Assembly (NCBI RefSeq): GCF_900103735.1 | Contig: NZ_FMXE01000012.1 | Location: 1 to 64,000 of the forward strand | Direction of reading: 5' to 3' | From: Algoriphagus alkaliphilus | Lineage (GTDB): Bacteria; Bacteroidota; Bacteroidia; Cytophagales; Cyclobacteriaceae | DNA length: 64,000 nucleotides | Shown: positions 43,441 to 52,930 of the stretch, piece by piece | Numbering within the stretch: position 1 is the first letter of the stretch | Layout of the letters: each line of letters begins with the position of its first letter | Made by a program: the position numbers and the translations under genes | The notes under the pieces: model-generated | The model's input: the letters and a program-made list of their open reading frames with translations, nothing else | Told to the model about the DNA's origin: nothing | Database searches by the model: none

Positions 43441-44014
43441 ACTTTTTGTTTTTAATTTTGGAATTCAAACCTATTGTCAAAATGGGAAATGTAGACTGGA
43501 AATTAGCCAAAAGGCTTTTGATTCCCGGAGTGATCGGATCTGTTATTGGAGCCTTTTTATTATCCAATGTTGACGGAGATTTAGAGAAGCAATCATTGTT
43601 GTTTACCTTTTCGTAATGGGTATCGTGATCTTGCGAAAAGTCAGAAATAAGCACGCCCCAAAATTCAACAGGGAAAGCAGAAGTCTTCCGGTCTTAGCAA
43701 CAGGAGGAGGTTTTGCTGATGCTATCGGCGGCGGGTGGGGACTAATTGTCAACAATACTTTACTCAGTAATGGGAAAATCGCCCCCTATGCCATCGGAAC
43801 GGGCAATTTCGTTGAGTTCTCTGTGTCTCTGGCAAGTGCCTCTACGTTTTTGTTTTTTGTCAAAGAATTAAGTCTTGCTCCGGTTTTGGCCTTGATATTA
43901 GGAGGAATTATCGCTGCACCATTTGCTGCCTATATTTGTAAATTGATCAAACCTAAATATCTGATGATTGCAGTGGGGATTTTGATTATTCTATTAAGTA
44001 TCAGGACATTCTGA
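43441..44014 (+). pseudogene. TauE/SafE-family permease pseudogene
   Basis: Two frames encode pieces of one TauE/SafE permease. The first reads KMGNVDWKLAKRLLIPGVIG, then GAFLLSNVDGDL, and hits a stop near 43614. The second continues the same protein: REAIIVVYLFVMGIVILRKV, then LATGGGFADAIGGGWG and four hydrophobic segments to the stop at 44014. The frame changes at about 43583. About 130 N-terminal residues usual for the family are absent as well. A 23-bp imperfect hairpin (43415-43437) lies at the truncated edge. The gene is therefore doubly broken. Confidence 0.85.
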
Positions 44015-44152
44015 CTTGCGCTTTGATGATTGCTAAGTATTTAAAATTCTTTAAGTTAAAGCCAGAGCAACTAATTATCCTATTCCTCCTAAAGTGAACC
44101 GACTGGAAATCGATATTCAAGCAGGTGAAAAGTATCCGGATAATCACTAATT

Positions 44153-44189
44153 CAAAAAAGTCTGTTGCGATCAACTCCCAACAGACTTT
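44153..44189 (-). terminator. Terminator of the isomerase gene
   Basis: AAAGTCTGTTG (44157-44167) pairs perfectly with CAACAGACTTT (44179-44189). On the minus strand a T run follows (A run 44154-44159). Confidence 0.85.
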
Positions 44190-44222
44190 CCGAGGAACTT
44201 GCTTTTTGCGTATTCTTGGCTT

Positions 44223-45251
44223 TTAGGCCAAGGCTTTTCGGCAAAACTCCACACATTTCTGAACTTCCTTTACAGCATCTGATCCTTCCGGAACTTGGTA
44301 TTCCAGTTCGATAGTTGCAGGGAATTTGTACTTGTTTTTTTGCATCAATTTAAGCAGATCACCAATAGGTGTATCGCCTGTGCCCCAAGGTAAGTTTCCT
44401 TTTCCATTGGCAGGAGTTTGACGGTCTTTGGTGTGCATGCTGTAGATGCGGGCATGATGCTTTTCAATCAGGGGAATTAAATCTGTGTGGCCTGCCGCGA
44501 TGTAATGGCCTGCATCCAAGTTCAAGCCGTTCATTTTGCTTTGCGTCAGCGCAGTATCCCAAAAAGTGAAAGTCTCTTGCTCGTGGCCATGATATCCCAC
44601 GCCCATTTTGTGTAATTCGCCGAGCTTTCCAAGTCGTAGTGTGTGTGCATCGTCGGACGGATGCTCCAGGGTAACATGTGTTGCTCCTAAAGCTTTGGCA
44701 GCTTTCATTCCGTAAGCGATGTCAGCATCCGTATTATTTTGTCCAAAGGCATTTGGCTTGAAAGCATAGATCGAGACTCCTGCGTCCTTGTACATTTTCC
44801 GAACCTGCTCGAATTTCTTCATATCGACACTTGATCTCCATGCAGCTACGACTTTGTTGTAATCTTGAGCTTGGACTTGCATTTCTGCCAATTCTTTGGT
44901 TTCGTCGGCAGTCAAAGCTTCACCGCGTCGCTGCTTTCCACCCAATTGGAACATCCGCGCTCTGTTCATTGGGGAAGCTGGCATTCCTGCAAAGCTCTCA
45001 GCTGGATCACCCATGAGTTCAATGGAACTCAGACCACTGTCTACCACATATTTTAAGGTGGCTTCAGCACTTTGATCCGGCATGGATCTGAAGGAATAGG
45101 TGATGCATCCGATTGACACACCGTTTATGAGGGAATTCGGCTTGTTGAAGGATTTTATAATTGAGGGAGCACCTTGTAGCCAAGAAGGGGCCATCGCGAG
45201 TCCTGCGATTCCAAGGGCAGATTTTTGGAGGAATTTTCTTCTGTTGTTCAT
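44223..45251 (-). CDS. Exported sugar phosphate isomerase/epimerase-like TIM-barrel protein
   Basis: A 342-residue protein of the xylose isomerase-like TIM-barrel (AP endonuclease 2) family. The N-terminus NNRRKFLQKSALGIAGLAMA has twin arginines and fits a Tat signal, so folded export is likely. Metal-site candidates are in VTLEHPSDD, LNLDAGHYIAAG and ATIELEYQVPEG. Homologues act on sugars or inositol-type compounds, but the substrate is unknown. It is a single-gene unit with a strong terminator, flanked on both sides by pseudogenes. Confidence 0.85.
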   Translation of the reverse strand: MNNRRKFLQKSALGIAGLAMAPSWLQGAPSIIKSFNKPNSLINGVSIGCITYSFRSMPDQSAEATLKYVVDSGLSSIELMGDPAESFAGMPASPMNRARMFQLGGKQRRGEALTADETKELAEMQVQAQDYNKVVAAWRSSVDMKKFEQVRKMYKDAGVSIYAFKPNAFGQNNTDADIAYGMKAAKALGATHVTLEHPSDDAHTLRLGKLGELHKMGVGYHGHEQETFTFWDTALTQSKMNGLNLDAGHYIAAGHTDLIPLIEKHHARIYSMHTKDRQTPANGKGNLPWGTGDTPIGDLLKLMQKNKYKFPATIELEYQVPEGSDAVKEVQKCVEFCRKALA

Positions 45252-45426
45252 GGTTTAATTGGGTTTGATAGAGACTAGGATCAAAGTATGACATTTAATC
45301 GGGATTCTTTTTTGTTTTGACTTAAGTCGTTTTACTGAGGTTTATTTGGTAGAAATTCAGTTTGAGCGTTAGTTATTATTTTTAGAATAGGAGTCATCTT
45401 CATTTATCGATAAATTCCTGCATTGA

Positions 45427-45795
45427 TGGATTAAGAGCGAAACCCTGCGATTTTTCATTTCTATTTTTGATCAGATTCTTCGGGACTTACAAATGAAAGA
45501 ACTTGTGAAATTGGTTACTGAGGAAGGAACCCAACAAGAGGTTCAAACCATGATATCAGCATATCTGGCTGAAGACATCCTTGCACTCGACCAAGCGATG
45601 ACTAATAGCGGTATGATGGCTGACTATCGCAGTATATTGCTTGAGGAAAGAAATAATAATTGAGGGCCTCAAATGGAAGAAGCTATGAAAGCCAAATCAA
45701 TTTTCATGGTTGTGGGAGCAGTCCACTTGGGAGGAGATTATGATGTGATTTCCCTACTATGTAAAGCAGGTTATTCGGTAGAACCAAACCATTAA
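45427..45795 (+). pseudogene. TraB/GumN-family gene remnant with in-frame TGA
   Basis: One frame is protein-like from 45427 to 45795: DLQMKELVKLVTEEG, AYLAEDILALDQAM, SILLEERNN, then TGA at 45661-45663, then AKSIFMVVGAVHLGGDYDVI and LLCKAGYSVEPN to a normal TAA. RN..W followed by F.vvGA.HLGG is the C-terminal signature of TraB/GumN proteins. The stop falls where the family usually has Trp (TGG to TGA). The N-terminal half is missing, so this is a dead gene. The frame opens with a stop just before 45427. Confidence 0.82.
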
Positions 45796-45823
45796 TTAGC
45801 CAGGAATTTACCTCCAAACTTAA

Positions 45824-46882
45824 ATGAATAAGAATAAACCCAATTCCCTTTTCAAATCAAAAATTTACTGGCTGCTCCAAATCATAGGATGGAGCTCTAT
45901 TATTTTCATAGAGACTATCAATTATACTTTTTTCATAATTGGTGAATTCAGATGGGAATATTTCCAACAGTTTTTTCTTTATTCTTTTGTAGGTCTGTTA
46001 GCTTCCCACCTCTATAAGACTATGTTTATAAAGCTTGAGGTATTTGACAAGCCTTTATCAAGGATTTGGTTTCGGGCGTTTTTTGATGTGATGATGATTA
46101 CTTTGGTGATGGTTGTTTTACTCTATTCGCCCCACTTAGTCGAGGATTTTGGCACTATCAGGAAGAGTGAATTCTGGATCGGGTTCTTTGAACAAATTAT
46201 GAATCTGGGTAGATACGTCATCGTTTGGATTATTATTTACTACCTCTATCACATTCTGAAAAAGAATTCGGAAATCACAGAACAAAAGCTCCTTTTGGAA
46301 AATGTGGCCAAGTCTGCTGAATTGGAATTGCTCAAAAACCAACTTAATCCACACTTCTTATTTAATGCACTGAACAGCATCAAAGCCTTGGTTTTGATTG
46401 ATCAGGAGAAAGCCCGCGATGCAATCATCAAGCTCTCAGAGCTTCTTCGCTTCACGCTGAATTATGAAAAAGCCCCACTGATTGCACTCAATGAAGAAAT
46501 CAATGAGGTGGTCAAATATCTGGAGCTTGAGCAGATCCGGTTTGGAAGGCGATTGGATGTACACATTTCCCTGCAGGAGGAAACCCTGGATGTCAAAGTG
46601 CCTCCCGCAATGGTGTTGACATTGGCCGAAAATGCAATCAAGCATGGCATCACCCAAATCCCGGATGGAGGTGGAATCTGGATCGAAAGCAAACTAAGAG
46701 GAAATACGATGACCATTGAAATTATTAATTCGGGGCAATTGAAGGATACATTTGATTTGGGTATTGGTCTGAAAAACCTTCAAATGAGATTGCAAAACCT
46801 ATTTTCTGATAAGGCAACTTTTTACCTTGATGCCTTGTCAGATTCTAAAGTCGTCGCTAGAATTACTTACCCTATTCTTTAA
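45824..46882 (+). CDS. LytS-type membrane histidine kinase
   Basis: A 352-residue kinase of the His_kinase/LytS group. Four N-terminal membrane helices (within 1-145) lead to a coiled-coil linker, the phospho-acceptor region QLNPHFLFNALNS (His177), and an ATPase domain with LAENAIKHGITQ and FDLGIGLKNLQMRL. The signal sensed is unknown because the sensor is only the membrane segments. The next gene, two bases away, is a LytTR regulator, so they form a classic pair and are co-transcribed. Confidence 0.93.
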   Translation: MNKNKPNSLFKSKIYWLLQIIGWSSIIFIETINYTFFIIGEFRWEYFQQFFLYSFVGLLASHLYKTMFIKLEVFDKPLSRIWFRAFFDVMMITLVMVVLLYSPHLVEDFGTIRKSEFWIGFFEQIMNLGRYVIVWIIIYYLYHILKKNSEITEQKLLLENVAKSAELELLKNQLNPHFLFNALNSIKALVLIDQEKARDAIIKLSELLRFTLNYEKAPLIALNEEINEVVKYLELEQIRFGRRLDVHISLQEETLDVKVPPAMVLTLAENAIKHGITQIPDGGGIWIESKLRGNTMTIEIINSGQLKDTFDLGIGLKNLQMRLQNLFSDKATFYLDALSDSKVVARITYPIL

Positions 46883-46884
46883 AA

Positions 46885-47604
46885 ATGAAGAAACGTATCT
46901 ATTTGGTTGATGATGAGTTGCTCGCCTTGGAGGAATTGAAAGTCTTACTTCTACCTTATGAAGATCTTGAAATAGTGGGATTTTCAGATCGGGTGGAGCA
47001 GGCGATTTTGGATTGTAATTCGCTCAAGCCGGACCTTATTTTTCTGGATATCAATATGCCTGGCAAAGACGGTTTTGAGTTTCTCCAAAGCTTGGAAGAA
47101 GTCAAAGAGGTAATTTTTGTAACAGCTTACGATCAGTATGCAATCAAAGCTTTTGAGGTTAATGCCCTTGATTACCTTTTAAAGCCGCTTAATCCGAAGC
47201 GTCTGGCAGAAGCTATCCAAAGGTTTGGCAGCAAATTCCAAGCTGTGGAAAATCTGGTAGAGGAAAGGCTCAGTGCGGATAAGAAGATTTTCATCAAAGA
47301 CGGTGAAAAGTGCCATTTCGTGCCGATTTCGAAGATTTACCTGCTCGAAAGTGTGGGTAATTATGTTCGGGTTTTCTATGAAAATCAACAGCCACTTCTT
47401 CATAAATCCCTGACTTATTTGGAGCAAAAACTACCAGAGGACCTCTTTTTCAGAGCTAATCGCCAATTTATGTTCAATCTCGACTTTATCATTCAGATCG
47501 AACCCTACTTCAACAGTACGCTATTAATCGTGATGAAATCAGGTCATAAAATCGACCTCAGTCAAAGACAAAGTGCGAAGTTTCGGGAGATTACTGGGGT
47601 GTAG
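46885..47604 (+). CDS. LytTR-family response regulator
   Basis: A 239-residue regulator. Receiver (1-120) with Asp55 in LIFLDINMPG and Lys in ALDYLLKPL; LytTR DNA-binding domain (about 140-239) with KCHFVPISKIYLLESVGNYV and LFFRANRQFMFNL typical of the fold. It is paired with the adjacent LytS-like kinase. Targets are not obvious. The downstream convergent gamma-glutamyltransferase is separated by an intergenic palindrome. Confidence 0.94.
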   Translation: MKKRIYLVDDELLALEELKVLLLPYEDLEIVGFSDRVEQAILDCNSLKPDLIFLDINMPGKDGFEFLQSLEEVKEVIFVTAYDQYAIKAFEVNALDYLLKPLNPKRLAEAIQRFGSKFQAVENLVEERLSADKKIFIKDGEKCHFVPISKIYLLESVGNYVRVFYENQQPLLHKSLTYLEQKLPEDLFFRANRQFMFNLDFIIQIEPYFNSTLLIVMKSGHKIDLSQRQSAKFREITGV

Positions 47605-47620
47605 GGGTTTGTGAAATTTT

Positions 47621-47708
47621 GTAAGTGGTTATTAGTTATCAGTGACTGGTTAGTTGTAAGTAGTAAAAAAAACAAAGACCACCTACTTCTCACTTCTTAC
47701 CACTTACA
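47621..47708. repeat. Intergenic palindromic element, copy B
   Basis: Begins GTAAGTGGTTATTAG and ends CTTCTTACCACTTAC, whose reverse complement matches copy A over GTAAGTGGTAAGAAGTGA. It fills the space between two convergent genes and could end transcription from both. Confidence 0.65.
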
Positions 47709-47715
47709 AATAACC

Positions 47716-49416
47716 CTAAAACCCCACCGCTTTATCATCACCTCTCGGATCTGCGCCACCTTCGAGTTTGCCATCAGGTAAGACCAGAATTGCATCTACT
47801 TTCCCAATGATTGGGCTGTTGTTTTCATTGATTTGGTAGCCTTTTGCCTTTAGGATTTGGATCAATTCGGCGCTAAAGGAATTAGGTTCGAAACTCACCA
47901 AATCCGGCAGCCACTGATGATGAAAGCGAGGGGCTTCCACAGCTTCCTGCATACCCATTCCAAATTCGGAGACGTTGAGTATTGTCTGAAGCACTGAAGT
48001 GATAATGGTCGATCCACCGGGAGTTCCGACGACCATCCACAACTTCCCGTCTTTTTCAATGATAGTAGGTGTCATGGAACTCAACATCCGTTTTCCGGGA
48101 GCAATGCTGTTTGCCTCGGCCCCGATCAGTCCAAACATGTTCGGAGTCCCGGGTTTGGCACTGAAATCATCCATTTCATTGTTCATGAAAAACCCCAATT
48201 CGTCAATATAAACCTTGGATCCGTAGCCTCCATTGAGGGTGGTGGTGACTGAAACAGCGTTTCCTTCCGCATCCACAATGGAGTAATGCGTCGTTTCCAT
48301 ACTTTCCGAAAATACAATTTCTCCCCTTGCGATATCGGCTGACTTGGTGGCTTTTTCCATGCTGAATGACTCCATTCTTGACTTTAAATAGTCGCTGTCA
48401 AGCAATTGATCAACAGGTATAGTTACAAAGTCCGGATCGCCCAAATAAAAATTCCGATCCGCATAGGCTCTTCGTTCGGCTTCTACCAATACCTGGATAT
48501 ACTCAGCGGTATTGTGACCAAAGTTTTTTAAATCAAACGGTTCGATCATTCTAAAAATCTGGGCCAAAGTCATTCCACCAGAGCTTGGAGGTGCCATGGA
48601 AATGACTTTAATGTTGCGATATGGGAAAACCAAAGGATCTCTCCATTTCGCTTCATAGGATGCTAAATCTTCTTCTGAAATTATTCCTCCTTTAGCTATA
48701 ATATGTTTTGAAAGTATTTTTGCGGTTTCCCCTTTGTAGAATTCATCGCGTCCGTTTTTGGCGATTCGCTCCAATGTCTCAGCCAAAACAGGGATTTTAA
48801 GTGTATCGCCGCTAGTAATTTCACGATTGAAAAAAGTCTCTGCGCCGTTCATTTCCACAAACTGAACTCTTGCACGCTGTAATCTTTCAGCCTGACGCGG
48901 TGTGACCACAAATCCATTTTTCGCCAGATCGATCACGGGTTGAAGAATTTCTGCAGGGCTTAGTTTTCCAAATTTTGCCTGCGCTTCATAGATCCCGGCA
49001 ATTGTTCCCGGAACACCCGAGGCTAAAGCACCTTTGGTGCTCAAGTCGGAAAGGAACTCCCCGTTTTTGTCCAGGTACATATCCTTGGTGGCCAATAATG
49101 GCGCTTTTTCCCGATAATCAATCGATCCAACTGTACCATCCGCCATCCGATAAACCATAAATCCACCACCGCCGAGATTCCCTGCAAAAGGAAAAGTGAC
49201 CGCTAGGGCCATCTCGGTAGCCATCATGGCATCAAAGGCATTTCCGCCTTTTTTGAGGATTTCCGCTCCAATTTTAGAGGCTTCTTCCCGTGCTGAGACT
49301 ACCATTGCCTTTTCAGCTATTAATCCCCGTTTGATCTCAGAGGCTTCCTGATCCTTTCCGCAGGAAATAAGCAATACAGCAATCAGCAGAATTGAGAATG
49401 AATTCCTCGATATCAT
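47716..49416 (-). CDS. ggt: Gamma-glutamyltransferase, predicted lipoprotein
   Basis: A 566-residue enzyme that cleaves or transfers gamma-glutamyl groups, for example from glutathione. It matures by self-cleavage before Thr375 (TTHYSIVD), which becomes the nucleophile. A lipobox (LLISC, Cys19) predicts lipid anchoring in the envelope instead of a free periplasmic form. Other family parts are NAFDAMMATEMAL, AGNLGGGGFMVY and VGTPGGSTIITSVLQT. It overlaps the upstream S9 peptidase gene by four bases, so the two form an operon. Confidence 0.94.
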   Translation of the reverse strand: MISRNSFSILLIAVLLISCGKDQEASEIKRGLIAEKAMVVSAREEASKIGAEILKKGGNAFDAMMATEMALAVTFPFAGNLGGGGFMVYRMADGTVGSIDYREKAPLLATKDMYLDKNGEFLSDLSTKGALASGVPGTIAGIYEAQAKFGKLSPAEILQPVIDLAKNGFVVTPRQAERLQRARVQFVEMNGAETFFNREITSGDTLKIPVLAETLERIAKNGRDEFYKGETAKILSKHIIAKGGIISEEDLASYEAKWRDPLVFPYRNIKVISMAPPSSGGMTLAQIFRMIEPFDLKNFGHNTAEYIQVLVEAERRAYADRNFYLGDPDFVTIPVDQLLDSDYLKSRMESFSMEKATKSADIARGEIVFSESMETTHYSIVDAEGNAVSVTTTLNGGYGSKVYIDELGFFMNNEMDDFSAKPGTPNMFGLIGAEANSIAPGKRMLSSMTPTIIEKDGKLWMVVGTPGGSTIITSVLQTILNVSEFGMGMQEAVEAPRFHHQWLPDLVSFEPNSFSAELIQILKAKGYQINENNSPIIGKVDAILVLPDGKLEGGADPRGDDKAVGF

Positions 49417-51785
49417 GGTTTTTCTTCAAGTAGAGTGGTGTTGAATAATTTTAAAATCCTTTTGTATTCATCCGCCCATGAACTCGGCTCGACAAATCCA
49501 TGATCCTCGACCGGATAAAGGGCCATTTCCCAATTGTCTTTTCCCAGTTCAATCAGACGCTGCGAAAGCCGAACCACATCCTGAAAATGAACATTGGTAT
49601 CAACCATGCCATGTGCGATCAAGAGATGTCCTTGGAGGCCTTCTGCAAAGTAAATAGGAGAGGAGCGACGGTAAGCAATCGGATCTTCTTCAGGAGTATT
49701 GAGAATATTGGCTGTGTAGCCGTGATTGTAATGTGCCCAATCGGTTACCGATCTGAGTGCTGCCCCGGAAGTGAAAATTTCCCCATGATTGAATAAGGCC
49801 ATCAAGGTGATGAATCCCCCGTAACTGCCCCCATAGATGCCTATTTTGCCAGATTCCACACCGTGTTTTGCCATCAGGAATTTGGCTCCATCCACTTGAT
49901 CGGACAGGTCTTTTCCACCCATATGACGGTAGATTCCCGTGCGCCAATCCCGCCCATATCCTGCAGAAGCACGGTAATCGATATCCAAAACGGTATAGCC
50001 TAAATCAGTAAGGAGATTGTGAAACATATACTCCCGGAAATAGGTACTCCACCATTTGTGGACGTTTTGAAGGTATCCAGCACCATGGACAAAGATTACT
50101 GCCGCTCCGTTTTTCTTGGCAGGATCAGGGAGATACAGCCTCGCCGGAACTTTTGCTCCATCTGCAGCATCAAATCTAATCAGCTGCGGATCTCTCCAGT
50201 TGTAGGCCTTAAATTCTTGACTTTGACCTGAAGTCAATTGCTGTGGTTTAGCACCAACCCTATTTTCCTGGACATAAAGTTCTGCTGGCTTATTGCTGTA
50301 AGAATAGATAATGGCCAGTTTTTTCTCATCCGGAGAAAGTACTACTTCATTGTTTCCGGTCATAGAAGTCAGCTTTTCCATACTTCCACCCATCACCGGC
50401 ATTCGATAAAAATGTCTTTCTCCAGGATCCACTTCTGAAGTGGTCATGTACCAAAACTTCTTGTCCTTCGAGAGAAAAGGGTCAAAGACTTCATATGAAC
50501 CGGATGTTAGGGCTTTTTTCTCTCCACTTGCCACATTCAACAAGTACAGATGCGAATAACCGGTAGCTTCGGATTGAAAGTAAATGTGCTGATTGTCAGG
50601 GAACCAACCGAAAGTTCCTCCTCCAAAACCCCCACCTATACCAGGCCCCCCTATCCAAGCTTCATCACGCTGACGATCCAAGGTCTTGAGTTCTCCGGTT
50701 TTCAGATTCAATTCGGTAATCCATCGGTCTTTGTTGTCGAAGGCTCGGACTTGGATGATTGCCCTTTTTCCATCAGGAGAAAAAACAGGGCCCGAAAGTG
50801 TAACACTGCGCTCCTTTTCTTCCCTGATTTTTTCAGGATAATCAGTGACATAGTCGGGTAAATCCTTTATTCCAGGCAGATTAGAGGTTGTCACGAAATA
50901 GACTGTATCCCGCGTAAGATCGTAGATTCCGATATCAACTTTGGATGGACTGATACCTACTTTTGATCGGGAATTTAAATTCTCGGTAAAACCGGAAGCG
51001 TCAACATAATTCGGAACTGCAGTGTTTTTATTGGAAGCAGGCGTGAATACGGAAAATGTGGCAAATTTCTCGTCCGGTGATAGCTGAAGATTGGAGAGAT
51101 TTTTTCCCTCCGTGAAATAGACATATTCGCTGGATGATTCACGGATAGATTCCCGGTAGGCACGTGATTTTGCCAGAGCTTCTTTTCGTTCCCTTACTAC
51201 GCCAAGAAGGTTCAGATTTTCAGCTTCTAAAAAACCGGCTTTACTTTCTGAGGCACTTCCGGTGTTCGTGGATTTGGAACCATTTGAAATAGATGTGGCT
51301 TTGGAAACTGTTTTAGAAGTACGGTCATAAACGTAAATATTTCCACCTGCATTGAATGAAATTCTGTTTTCATTTGCCAGAAATCCAAGGTTGGAAACCG
51401 GTTCAAACCACTCAATTAATTGGGATTCAGTTTTCTTTTTATGGTCTTCAAGTATGATTGAATTACCTTTTCGATAGATTCTTAAACTTTGATCAGCATT
51501 AAAGGCGGATTGAGGTTTTGTAAGGGTTTTTTCTTCGGTCCATTTCACTTTAGAAAGTTGATTGGCCTTACTCAAGTCAATCTTGTAGAGTGAATCAGCA
51601 GGATCTTTTTCACTATTGTATTTGAAAAATACTTTGTTTCCGTCTTCACTCCAAAAATGCGAGGAGGGGAAAGTTCCCATCCATTTGGGATCGCGCATGA
51701 TGTAATCGACTGAAAGGGGAGATTGGGCCGTTGCTTTCGCGAATAGGAAAAGCAAAACAGGCAGGAGAAGTAGTTTCCGCTGCAT
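49413..51785 (-). CDS. Secreted S9 (dipeptidyl peptidase IV-like) peptidase
   Basis: A 790-residue exported serine peptidase. Signal peptide 1-20 (ending ATAQ), a long beta-propeller-like region with WFPDNQHIYFQSEATGYS repeats, then an alpha/beta-hydrolase domain with the nucleophile in YGGSYGGF, Asp in HGMVDTNVHF and His in VEDHGFV. The order fits family S9 (DPP IV or acylaminoacyl-peptidase types). It probably trims peptides in the periplasm, and its coupling to ggt (ATGA overlap) suggests shared use in peptide or gamma-glutamyl compound breakdown. Confidence 0.92.
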   Translation of the reverse strand: MQRKLLLLPVLLFLFAKATAQSPLSVDYIMRDPKWMGTFPSSHFWSEDGNKVFFKYNSEKDPADSLYKIDLSKANQLSKVKWTEEKTLTKPQSAFNADQSLRIYRKGNSIILEDHKKKTESQLIEWFEPVSNLGFLANENRISFNAGGNIYVYDRTSKTVSKATSISNGSKSTNTGSASESKAGFLEAENLNLLGVVRERKEALAKSRAYRESIRESSSEYVYFTEGKNLSNLQLSPDEKFATFSVFTPASNKNTAVPNYVDASGFTENLNSRSKVGISPSKVDIGIYDLTRDTVYFVTTSNLPGIKDLPDYVTDYPEKIREEKERSVTLSGPVFSPDGKRAIIQVRAFDNKDRWITELNLKTGELKTLDRQRDEAWIGGPGIGGGFGGGTFGWFPDNQHIYFQSEATGYSHLYLLNVASGEKKALTSGSYEVFDPFLSKDKKFWYMTTSEVDPGERHFYRMPVMGGSMEKLTSMTGNNEVVLSPDEKKLAIIYSYSNKPAELYVQENRVGAKPQQLTSGQSQEFKAYNWRDPQLIRFDAADGAKVPARLYLPDPAKKNGAAVIFVHGAGYLQNVHKWWSTYFREYMFHNLLTDLGYTVLDIDYRASAGYGRDWRTGIYRHMGGKDLSDQVDGAKFLMAKHGVESGKIGIYGGSYGGFITLMALFNHGEIFTSGAALRSVTDWAHYNHGYTANILNTPEEDPIAYRRSSPIYFAEGLQGHLLIAHGMVDTNVHFQDVVRLSQRLIELGKDNWEMALYPVEDHGFVEPSSWADEYKRILKLFNTTLLEEKP

Positions 51786-51811
51786 TGGAAGTTTATATAG
51801 GGGTTTAATTT

Positions 51812-52147
51812 TCAGTTAATTGCCGAAACGAATATATTCAATTCGGTCTCGATGAGCTGGATCTGCTCCTGAAGTGTGTCATTCAATGGTGCCGAATTTT
51901 CCAGATTTGATTCGATTTCCTCAAGGGTTTTTCTGGTTTTAATCGCACCGATATAACTCATGCTTGGCTTAGCTTTATGGCATCGTTTTTTTATAGTAGC
52001 AAAGTCACCTTCCTGGTAAAACGTGCCTAATTCCTTTAAATCTTTGATATTGGTATCAATGATAATTTGGATCATTTGACGGATCATATCCGGATCATCA
52101 TCCCCAAAATACTGGTAAATTGACTGTTCACTGATAATTTGATACAT
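51812..52147 (-). CDS. Hpt (histidine phosphotransfer) domain protein
   Basis: A 111-residue helical protein. RCHKAKPSMSYIGA (His57) corresponds to the Hpt site H-x-L-K-G-S-s-x-x-x-G-A, with Ala-Lys-Pro in place of the usual Leu-Lys-Gly, so it is an atypical match. Hpt proteins relay phosphate between hybrid kinases and regulators. No hybrid kinase is adjacent; the nearest signalling genes are 4 kb away. It lies 26 bp upstream of the S9 peptidase gene on the same strand. Confidence 0.78.
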   Translation of the reverse strand: MYQIISEQSIYQYFGDDDPDMIRQMIQIIIDTNIKDLKELGTFYQEGDFATIKKRCHKAKPSMSYIGAIKTRKTLEEIESNLENSAPLNDTLQEQIQLIETELNIFVSAIN

Positions 52148-52314
52148 ATACGGGTGAAAAAGGATGTGATCGAATAAAAATTCGTTTAAGAATCCAAGCC
52201 ATAATTTAAAAACATTTTTTAAATAGTCTCATTTCCTTTTTATGAGTTTTATTTTTGAGTGATGTAAACAACTCAGCCCTTAAATTTGTCTTCGCCATAG
52301 AGTAAAAGAAATCC

Positions 52315-52473
52315 ATGAGTAAGAATAAAAAAATCTTCCTTGCCCTGTTTGTTATTTTCATGCTGATCATGCTCTGGATCGGTTATGATATTTCACAGCG
52401 TACCACCTTTCCGGGTTCTAAAGGCAACCTGAAAGAACGGATCTCGACAGAGGTAGAAACCGAAAAAAAATGA
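52315..52473 (+). CDS. Small single-pass membrane protein, 52 residues
   Basis: A 52-residue protein with one hydrophobic helix (IFLALFVIFMLIMLWIGY, about 7-24) between a Lys-rich start and a polar C-terminal tail (ERISTEVETEKK). Positive-inside logic puts the N-terminus in the cytoplasm. Its stop overlaps the ATG of the DUF2452 gene (ATGA at 52470-52473), which strongly supports translation and an operon. Family not recognised. Confidence 0.75.
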   Translation: MSKNKKIFLALFVIFMLIMLWIGYDISQRTTFPGSKGNLKERISTEVETEKK

Positions 52474-52928
52474 CCGGAAAAAAAATAGACGTAGATAAGC
52501 TCGATTTAAAGCGCATGAAAGAGAAAATCACCGAAACGCCGGGAATTCTTCCTTATGCGCATCACTCAGGTAGTGCTATAATCAAACCTGAAGACAAGGG
52601 GAAAATAACCGGTCGCGCTGTAGCCGCCATGCATAGTCAAACTGATATGCAAATGGCTCAAATCTATGATCAGATGCGCCTATTGGCTGATCAAGCTAAG
52701 AAAATCCAATCAAGAATTGAAGTTTCAGAGCGAATCTATCAGGCATCCATCGCCTTTGAACCACTGATCAACCATCGCTATTTTTTATATCAGAAAGCGG
52801 ATGGCTCTGACTTTATGAGCATGATTGGGCCGGAGGAATGGGGAAGAAAAAAGGATTGGGCTGCGTTTGTAGCTGAGATCAAACTTCTTGCGGATCATAC
52901 CTGGGATATTCTTAGAGAAAATAGTTAA
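52470..52928 (+). CDS. DUF2452 domain protein
   Basis: A 152-residue soluble protein of the DUF2452 family. Typical segments are LPYAHHSGSAIIKPEDKGKI, AMHSQTDMQMAQIYDQM and FEPLINHRYFLYQKADGS. The family has no established function. Middle gene of a three-gene operon: it overlaps the 52-residue membrane protein by four bases and precedes the next gene by two bases. Confidence 0.85.
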   Translation: MTGKKIDVDKLDLKRMKEKITETPGILPYAHHSGSAIIKPEDKGKITGRAVAAMHSQTDMQMAQIYDQMRLLADQAKKIQSRIEVSERIYQASIAFEPLINHRYFLYQKADGSDFMSMIGPEEWGRKKDWAAFVAEIKLLADHTWDILRENS

Positions 52929-52930
52929 CG

